Part shown: positions 56,561-64,000 of the stretch, in pieces
Position numbering within the stretch: position 1 is the first letter of the stretch
Layout: the number at the start of each line of letters is the position of its first letter
Assembly (NCBI RefSeq): GCF_947172395.1
Contig: NC_069085.1
Location: 19,222,698 to 19,286,697, forward strand
DNA length: 64,000 nucleotides
Reading direction: 5' to 3'
From: Bicyclus anynana
Taxonomy: Eukaryota > Arthropoda > Insecta > Lepidoptera > Nymphalidae
Translations under genes and position numbers: made by a program
Notes under the pieces: model-generated
Told to the model about the DNA's origin: nothing
Database searches by the model: none
The model's input: the letters and a program-made list of their open reading frames with translations, nothing else

Positions 56561-57293
56561 GATAGTTAAATTTGCAGACACACAAGTCGATTATATTATC
56601 TGTATGTATCGATTATTTTATCTGTGGTATTGATAGCTGTACACGCGTGAAATGCAATAATCTAGCTCAGGCCGGGCGCTGCAATGATCCGCCGCTTTGT
56701 CGGCACCGACGCTGTTAGCGACACGCGCGGAGTGATTGGATGCTGCGGCTCTGGGCCGAGATAATGTGTCGCGGACGCTGCGGGCGATTACATATACAGA
56801 TTGACTCGCCCTAACTGTCTCTTTGGTCCGGTGACATGACGAGACTCTGAATCATGGTGTTTTGGGTTCGCGTTTGATCAGCATATTAAGTATTTAATAT
56901 TCAATGTTATTTTCGAGCTTCAGTAGTAAGTTAAGTTGGTGGTGTTATTCGGTGCCTTTCAGAGGAAGTAAAGTCGATTCCAGTAATTATAATGTTCATC
57001 TTTTAGGGATATTCAAACAATATCCAGTACTGTAGAAATGGCTTAAAATCTTCCATCAAAAATAGACATCTGGTTCTCGTTACAACGCATCCTGCAAATC
57101 TCATCTTCTGATGTGAAATTTTCTCCTCGATGTACCTCTAGGTGTTATCAATATTCTATACCATTATCTTATCTATTCCAAACAACATTTTAGGCGTGTT
57201 TCGTTAACCATTAGAAATTACCATCAAGTATAATAGATTACAATGATATTTTATCACGTAGTAACTAGTGGTGCCAGAAGTACAATTTTTGTT
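56561..57293. other. Intergenic with CpG-rich patch
   Basis: CpG-rich sequence at 56665-56785 (GACACGCGCGGAGTG, GCGGACGCTGCGGGCG). No gene is assigned. Confidence 0.3.
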
Positions 57294-57500
57294 CTTGACC
57301 ACAATCTCACTTTATGGTAAGTGATGATCTAAGATGAACTAAGATGGAAGCGGGCTAACTTGTTAGGAGGTTGAAAATCCACACCCCTTTCGGTTTCTAC
57401 ACGACATCTTACCGGACCGCTAAATCGTTTGATGGTACGTCATTACCGGTAGCCGGTAGTGGTAACTAGCCACGGCTGAAGCCTCCCACCAGCCAAATAC
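57294..57500 (-). mobile_element. SINE fragment (TGGTAAGTGATG family)
   Basis: TTTATGGTAAGTGATGATCTAAG, GGAAGCGGGCTAACTTGTTAGGAGG, CACACCCCTTTCGG and GGACCGCTAAATCG match the copies at 14020, 40258 and 44893. Confidence 0.7.
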
Positions 57501-58446
57501 CTTATACATTTGAATATCTCTTTAGTAGTACCCCTTCCAGGTTAGTCCGCAGCTTCATCATCAGGAGACTCGTCACTTAACATCAAGTGAGTTTATAATT
57601 TTTGGTAAATTTGTCGTTTAATAAAACAGCCTGACGTTACTTCATTCGTCTCTTTAATATAAAACCTAAGGACTGGAACATATTAATTGCTTTAAACTTT
57701 TGTTTGCAAAGAAGTTTCATCAAAAATGTTGTTGAACACAAAATAAAATAATTGAAGCAAACGCGGCGTAAGCGCTCGGCTCAAAAACTCGAATTAAAAA
57801 ATATGGAAGCTTTAGATCAGTATAATTTCGCCGCTGAGCCAACGCGTGGGAATAGTTCATATTAGAAAGTTCATTATAGAAAGTTTTAGAGTGTCAGACG
57901 GGCTTTAAATAACTTTTAACGTTCTGAAAGTAGGCAGGTAGCTATCCGATATTCAGCAGGTCTCACAAAGCAATGTCAGGCAATGCAATTTGTGCTATCT
58001 TCAAGTGGTTGTGAATATATCATCAGAATAATATTAAAAATATATTTTTTACAAGGATAACTACGTCACTAGAAATATGATTGATTAAAAATAGTTTATT
58101 TAATGTCTATACAAGACTAAACACGACGTTGTTAACTGAAAAACATGTAATGCTGCACAAAGAGTTCTATGTAGTACACCGCTATGCAAATACAATCGGA
58201 TGCGGTTTCGCAAAGAACTCAGAGGAATGAGGTGAAAGCCTCGCTATCGGCGCGATCAGTACGTATTGTTTCGGCGAAGGTTTCGCTCGCGAGTGTTAGA
58301 TTGCGTCCATTCTACGAATGATCCCTCAAGTGGAGGAACACTCGCGAGTGATTGGAACGAGATGCGGATGATAAGATGGACGAGCGGGAGATGTATGCCG
58401 GGGATAAATAACATGAACGGTCTATACCGACTGCTACACCATACTA
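57501..58446. other. Intergenic, nothing recognised
   Basis: A CpG-richer patch at 58240-58420 has open frames but no recognised protein. Confidence 0.35.
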
Positions 58447-58842
58447 CTAGCGGACGCCCGCCACTTCGTCTGCGTGGAATTCAGTTTATCACAAATCTCT
58501 CGGGAACCATAGATTTTTCCGAGATAAACAGTAGCCTATGTGTTATCCATGCTGTAATATATCTCAATACCAAATTTCAGCTAATTTAGTTCAGTAGTTG
58601 AGGCGTGAAAGAGTAACAAACATTCATATCATCAAAATAATCAGTTTTCGGAAATCTCGGGAAACCATGGATTTTTTCGGGATAAAAAGTTATCTATGGG
58701 TTAATCAAGAGTAAAATCTATTTCCATTCCAAATTTTAGCCAAATCGCTTCAGTAGTAGCGGCGTTAAAGAGTAACGAACATCCAAACAAACATTCATCC
58801 AAACATCCAATCAAACTTTCAATCGCGTACAATTTAGTATTA
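58447..58842 (-). mobile_element. Non-autonomous Helitron
   Basis: It starts CTAGCGGACGCCCGCCACTTCGTC after an A, which is the reversed Helitron 3' end. CGCTTCAGTAGTAGCGGCGTTAAAG and AAACTTTCAATCGCG lead to a degraded 5' end near 58842. The body is duplicated: 58497-58570 and 58655-58745 are related. Confidence 0.75.
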
Positions 58843-59700
58843 CTTTAATCAATTTAAACGTTACCTTGACCCAAGTAAGTTCTTGTAATAAGGCTTAGGT
58901 CCATTTCAAAAGAAACACTTTTTATATCTTTATTAGAAGCAAAGAATGCATTGTTGAAATAATATGAATATCTAAACGTATTGTCTTTCTTACGTGAGAT
59001 TCTTTGAAAACCCGGTCAGTAAGTTTTAGTAAGAAAAATATTCCCTTTTGTTTCTTTGTTGTCTTAAACACTTTGAAACAGTATTTTATAATTCTAACGT
59101 AAAAGTAAAGTATTTTTCAAGAAAATGAGTAGGTTCGGAAATGAAACTCAAGTGTTCCCAAAGCACAGCGTTCACGTGGACTACTGCGGATTGTGTACAA
59201 AAATAATAATCATACAAATGGGTTGGCGATTGAATTTACAAGCAGTTGAAAACCGACCGAACTCCCATCAAAATCTTAAACATTGTCCGCCATGAATAAT
59301 ACATGAACCACAAACGGATTCCCAGATATTATGCTAATGTTTTGGAAGAAAAACTTTGTTGTGACTCCCTGTTGCTATATATTTTTAATATTACAATACT
59401 ACACAATACAAGGCTCTAGCTGCTCGTGGTCAATTTTTATCTTCAGCTTGCGAGATTATTATAAAAAGAAAAACAAGTTTTATAATATGAAAACTACCAA
59501 CATACCTCTGTGACGGCGACTACTTTTACTCATTATTACAAAAGGAAGTGTGATTTAGAAAAACATACCAACATACAACATGCTTTTTATAGTATAGCTA
59601 TGGCATACATATAAAAATGCTTCTTACAGATTTATGGAGTGCGAGATGAGAAGAGACGATTTATCAAGTAGATTTTTTTAAAAAGTGATGCCATTTCAGT
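58843..59700. other. Intergenic, nothing recognised
   Basis: AT-rich. GTTGAAAACCGACCG at 59247 is repeat-like. Confidence 0.35.
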
Positions 59701-59923
59701 GTAAAAGAATGAAAACATCTCCCTCATTTGAATATTGAATCGGAAGCAATGTTCGTTCGACGGAAACTGGATTGGCAACCTGCTTCAAGTGGTGGCATTT
59801 TCCGATTTTAAAAATAGTGAAGGCTTTTCCGGTTATACCTACTCCTACGAGGCCGACAGAGGCATCGAGAATAGTGCGGGTCAAATACTTATTCACAATT
59901 GCAAACTTGTGCCCAACAGTTGA
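59701..59923. other. Coding-like block, open on both strands
   Basis: The plus frame contains SEGFSGYTYSYEADRGIENS, which resembles the start of an RR-1 chitin-binding cuticle domain (GxYxYxYExxxGI). The minus frame over the same bases is also open for 66 codons and begins MNKYLTRTILDASVGLVGVG. No exon boundaries are convincing, so neither is called as a gene. Confidence 0.25.
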
Positions 59924-61711
59924 AGACAGAAATTATTTAAAAAAAATTGTTAAAACCTATATAAACTCATAAAAGATAAATCGTTTTTTCGTCATTTAAT
60001 TTTCAATCATCATTACAGTATAATAATAAACCTTTAAGTTGAATTTGAATCAAGCAAAAGTTTGTTTGAGATAATTAACTCTTGAAAAAGGGCAAAAAGA
60101 ACTTTGGTTTTGAAATAATAGGTTACTGAAATAAGAAAATATATACAGTCGAATTAAGAAACCTCCTCCTTTTTTTGAAGTCGGTTAAAAATTACACCCT
60201 TTTGACTTTGAATGACACAGTAAAACTTGCTACATATTCCTCCATGATTGAAACAGTTAAATCTGTTTACATAACGTATGTTGCGTCAATTCGACAGAAT
60301 CCGCACACTGGAGATATCGCCCGTACAAAAGTGACACAGAAAGAGCCTTTTCGGAATCCTATTTTGAAAAATCTGTCTGTGCCAGTGATTTATCCCCGCC
60401 GAGTCTTTTAGCACGGCAATCTAGCATATCCTGGGAATGCAATTTCCACCGGTTATATCTTTTGTACGTTTTCCCCGGAGCTGGATTGATTAATGGATGC
60501 AATTTGAGAGTTTTTGTCACCATCAAAGAATGTGGTCGCCATGGGTCGGGGAGTAGGTATATGTTTGTACTTCGGACTTACAAGTTGTTGGACAGATGCT
60601 GCTGCACTGTAGAATAATAAAAGTAATTGTTTATGTATTTCAATATATTTTAGGTACCTTAAGTATGAACTTCTTTTTTGACGTCGTTGGTTTAATATTA
60701 GATTAATTATTTAAGAATAATGTATTAGTACAGCGCAGGCTAGGTACGAATTAGAATACGTTAGTTTACCGACTTAACCAAAAGTCAGCTTTTTACTTTA
60801 TAAACATAAAACAATGGTTAAGCACCGTGGAGTATTTTATTTATTCATTCATACTTTATTGTACAAACAAAAATATTAAAAATTAATAATAACAACACAG
60901 TATACAGACAATGTGCAATGGCGGGCTTACCTACTGCTTCTAGCATTTTTTACTAGATAAATGAATTAATTTATCAAAATGCGACCTTCGTCCTTTATAC
61001 GAGAGGATCATTTCTTCAAGAGGGAATAAATAAATTGGTTATTTTATTTGTCTTACAACAACACAAAATTGTCTTATAACAACAGAAAATTAGGCCTGTG
61101 CCTAGCGAGTAGCAGTATGCTCGCGATAATAATGGTCGGACTCTCAGAAGCAGAAGAGCACCAGCGACTTATACCTAACAAATAGCTCTGCGTGTGAGGC
61201 ATTTATCGGCGGCGATAGGCCGGCGGCGGTAGGCCGGCGCGCGGCCCAAATGTCCAGGATCACATTTATCATTCAAAAGACATCAGACCCTTCAATATTT
61301 CAGGCTAATGGTTTTGACGGAGGTCGGCCGTGCTATCGGATTCCTATTAAGAACGCTTGGGCACTACCTCCGATACAAATCCGAGAAAATGTGGAGCAAA
61401 GTGACAAAATATATGGTTACGGTTAGTCTCAATTCGACGTTCAATTCATTACGAAGACGTTTTTGGGATCGTTCAGTGCGGCGGTAGATCGAGATAGGAA
61501 GCAGTGACGTCCAGCGATTTGATTTCCGCGAAGTTCCAAGAAAATATTCTTATTATTGCCTCTTTAAAAACCAGCTAGACCAATATGTACATGACCAAAC
61601 AAAACTAAAACGTAAAACGTGTAATTCTTTAACTTTAGCTAGTAAATAATCACTTTTCTAGCAACAATATAACGTTTCTTAAATAAAAAAAACAACTTGA
61701 AATATTGGAGT
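59924..61711. other. Intergenic with repeat terminus and GC-rich patch
   Basis: GAAGTCGGTTAAAAA at 60178 is the terminus of the dispersed repeat at 25321. A CpG-dense patch of imperfect GGCGGCGATAGGCC units lies at 61203-61245. The open frame at 60175-60411 is unrecognised. Confidence 0.35.
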
Positions 61712-61763
61712 ATATACCTACGTATGTATTGCATACCTATATGCAATACATACGTAGGTATAT
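61712..61763. repeat. Perfect 24-bp inverted repeat, 4-nt loop
   Basis: Arms 61712-61735 and 61740-61763 are exact complements around CCTA. Confidence 0.95.
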
Positions 61764-61835
61764 GCAAGTAGGTACACCTCTTGGTGTAGGTGGACCACTA
61801 GTCGTGTATAAAGTTTGTTTGAACAGACATATAAC

Positions 61836-61884
61836 TCTATACTATACTAATTAAGAGATAAAATTTGTGGTATTTTAGGTATTA
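61836..61884 (+). mobile_element. Helitron 5' scrap
   Basis: CTATACTATACTAATTAAGAG and AAATTTGTGGTATTTTAGG match the Helitron 5' part. It is broken at 61885 by the next, reversed Helitron. Confidence 0.5.
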
Positions 61885-62388
61885 CTAGCGGACGCCCGCG
61901 ACTTCGTCCGCGTAGACCACTACCCCAACCCTACCCAACCCCTACATCTACCCTACCCAACCCCTACATCTACCCTACCCTACCCCTACCTCTACCCTAC
62001 CCCAAACCTACTCCTACCCTACCCCTACCTTACCTACACCCTACCGCCATACCCCCCCCCCTACCCCTACCCCTACCTACCCCTACCCTCCCCGTACCCT
62101 ATCCCTTTCCTACCCCTATCCCACCCGTAACCCTATCTCACGCCTATCCTACCCCTACCCTACCACTTCCCTATCCTACCCGTACCTCTACCCTACCACT
62201 ACCCTACCTCTACCCCTACCCTACCACTACCCTAAACCCGGCCCTAAACCTACCCTACCCCTACACTACCCCTACGCTTCCCTACCCGTACCCTACCCTA
62301 CCCTGTAACTTCTCTATCTTACTCCTACCCTTAGCAAAATCGGTCCAGTCCTTCGAGAGTGGTGGTATGACCAAGAGAAATAGAGACT
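61885..62388 (-). mobile_element. Helitron remnant carrying the CCCTA tract
   Basis: It starts CTAGCGGACGCCCGCGACTTCGTCCGCGTAG (reversed Helitron end). After the CCCTA tract the Helitron interior resumes with CAAAATCGGTCCAGTCCTTCGAG. The tract therefore expanded inside the element. Confidence 0.7.
61914..62331. repeat. Degenerate CCCTA-rich tract, ~420 bp
   Basis: Irregular units of CCCTA, CCCCTA, CCTACC and ACCCTACC run without G-strand interruption. It is not the insect telomere unit TTAGG. The opposite strand is TAGGGG-rich and could form G-quadruplexes. Confidence 0.9.
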
Positions 62389-62580
62389 TCTATGCTAATA
62401 ATATAAAGAGGTAAAGTTCGTGTGGTTGTAGGAGGTAATCTCTGGATCTACTGGACCGATTTGGAAAATTGTTTTACCAATAGAAAGCTACGTTATTTGC
62501 GAGTGTCATAGGCTATGTTTGATCCCCATATTCACACGGGAACGGGAACTACGTAAATGAAAACGCCGGGCGTCATATAG
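62389..62580 (+). mobile_element. Non-autonomous Helitron
   Basis: TCTATGCTAATAATATAAAGAGG begins it, CGGGAACGGGAACTACGTAAATG and GGGCGTCATATAG end it. The terminal sequence overlaps the start of the next reversed copy. Confidence 0.7.
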
Positions 62581-63145
62581 CGGAATTTCTGCGTCTTTTA
62601 GAAATTTTGTATTATCTCCGAAACTATTTAAGTAATCAACATACTGTAAAGGGCAAATCTTATCTCCATAATATCCTTGCGATTATTAAATAATTTATTT
62701 TAATAAGGATTAAAGTTTAGTTGTATAAATAATGACGTAAACCTAAGTATATAAAATTAATAATTTTTAAAACACAAAAGGTACTATATCTGCTAATATA
62801 TAGAAGATAGATATATGGTGTCGCAGACTTTTTTGTAGAACTTTTAAAGATACATTAAGTCTCCATACATTAATTTAAATTTTACACAATAGTTAAGGCA
62901 GCGCATGCGAATAAGTCTGTTTAAGAGGATTTTCAGTCCGACCTGTATGACAAAAACTGTGATAACTCGGCTAGTATATATGATACCAATATAAAATATA
63001 GCCTATAGCACTCCCCGATAATGTAACATTCTACTGGTGAAAGAATTTTTAAAATCGGACCAGTAGTTCCGAAGATTACCCCATTTAAAAAATGTGACAA
63101 ACTTACAAACTTACAAACTTTACCTCTTTATAATATTAGTATAGA
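62570..63145 (-). mobile_element. Longer non-autonomous Helitron
   Basis: On the minus strand it runs from TCTATACTAATATTATAAAGAGG (63145) through AACTACTGGTCCGATTTTAAAAATTC to GACGCAGAAATTCCGC near 62590. About 575 bp, no protein. It interrupts plus-strand Helitron sequence that resumes at 63146. Confidence 0.7.
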
Positions 63146-63290
63146 TAATCTCTGGATATATTGATCCGTTTTTGAAAATTCTTTTACCAAAAAGCCACGT
63201 TATTTGTGAGTGTCACAGGCCTTATTTATTTATCTCTAGTATTCGCACGGGAACGAGAACTAAGCGGGTGAAATCGACTGACTCACATTG
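63146..63290 (+). mobile_element. Helitron body fragment
   Basis: AATCTCTGGATATATTGATCCG, AAGCCACGTTATTTGTGAGTG and CGCACGGGAACGAGAACTAAGCGGGTGAAATC match the interior of the copy at 62389-62580. Confidence 0.65.
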
Positions 63291-64000
63291 AGTATCTAGG
63301 GTTAAATAATATGAAAAAAATTAACCGACTATATAAAAACAAATAATTGTGATATACTAAAAAGTCAAAAATAACATCGTAAATATGCTTTTAACTTATG
63401 CAAAAATTATAATTGGCAATTTACACTTCACATTACTCCTCATTATTAACACAGAGCATAAATTACAGAGGGTAGGAAGTTTATTGGGCCAGCTATTTAC
63501 TGATAAAAACAAATTTACATTTAAAATGTTCATTCGGTTAAATGTATTAAGTGGACAACGTTCACAACACTGATAGCATATTCCATTTTATTATTTTACA
63601 CGTCGCTTCTATGTATGTATATATCATATATTTTTTAATTTTTTTTTAAATTATTTCATGGTAAATATGTTCCTTTGTAGATTCCTGTTATCAATGCAAT
63701 ATACCAAATTATTGCGAGTACGTATATTCCAACGAGATTAAATAATTTAGGTATATCGGGAAAACGAAACTGAAACTAAGTACCTACTCCAAAAATACCA
63801 GTGTATATTTTTTGATTGGAAAAAAGTAAAACATAAAATTTTAGATTCGACTCGCATTTGAATTTTTTGAGCACTCCGACAGTTGTGTGGTGACTGACGA
63901 CTTTCTGTTTTAAATAAAAGTAAAAAGTAAACAAAATAAATCAAACAATTCCACAGAAGAAAAATAAAATGATGTGATATTATATCACCAGACTTTACAA
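63291..64000. other. AT-rich right edge, nothing recognised
   Basis: Only short chance frames (63385-63573 plus, 63747-63944 minus). No repeat was identified. Confidence 0.4.

Noticed and set aside
58266..58589. 107-codon plus-strand open frame
   Set aside because: Its second half lies in a reversed Helitron, so the frame is fortuitous.
61914..62331. CCCTA tract as a telomere or interstitial telomere
   Set aside because: Insect telomeres use TTAGG. Units here are irregular and embedded in a Helitron.

Overview
This window looks like a gene-poor piece of an insect nuclear genome, almost certainly a moth or butterfly (Lepidoptera). The evidence is the AT-rich background, the many short Helitron copies with the lepidopteran start TCTATACTAATATTATAAAG and CTAG|T end, RTE-type LINE 3' fragments ending in GAT repeats, tRNA-derived SINEs with the same tail, and coding sequences of insect type. 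No prokaryotic features, rRNA genes, true tRNA genes or CRISPR arrays are seen.

Layout. 1-7 kb: a decayed transposon-like gene with a CXC-like cysteine-rich domain, an RTE fragment, a small palindromic MITE, SINEs and a Helitron. 7-11 kb: two exon-like blocks on the minus strand (7129-7301 and 10482-10685) with good splice signals, which may belong to one unidentified gene. 11-20 kb: SINEs, RTE debris, Helitron ends and several near-perfect short-loop palindromes. 20-28 kb: the main gene content, a head-to-tail minus-strand array of four intact single-exon short-chain dehydrogenases of the carbonyl reductase 1 (CBR1) type (A 20758-21621, B 22393-23244, C 24134-24997, D 26775-27638) plus a degraded fifth copy (19955-20183). 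B, C and D are nearly identical over the NADPH-binding half and differ around the substrate pocket. Flanking sequence was duplicated with the genes, and a MITE entered one flank afterwards. 28-64 kb: a repeat-rich intergenic region with an almost perfect 76-bp palindrome, a diverged GC-rich triplication, an RTE reverse transcriptase fragment, an 8-copy 34-bp minisatellite, a (GCCGCCCC)6 array, a large hairpin MITE, and a nested Helitron mosaic holding a 420-bp CCCTA-rich tract. Scattered GC-rich islands could be promoters or regulatory elements, but no gene can be assigned to them.

How it fits together: the four reductases are probably cytosolic NADPH-dependent carbonyl reductases with overlapping substrates, of the kind linked in insects to detoxification or lipid and hormone carbonyl metabolism. 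They form a young, actively homogenised tandem family. Much of the rest is mobile-element debris or sequence in which no feature could be recognised.
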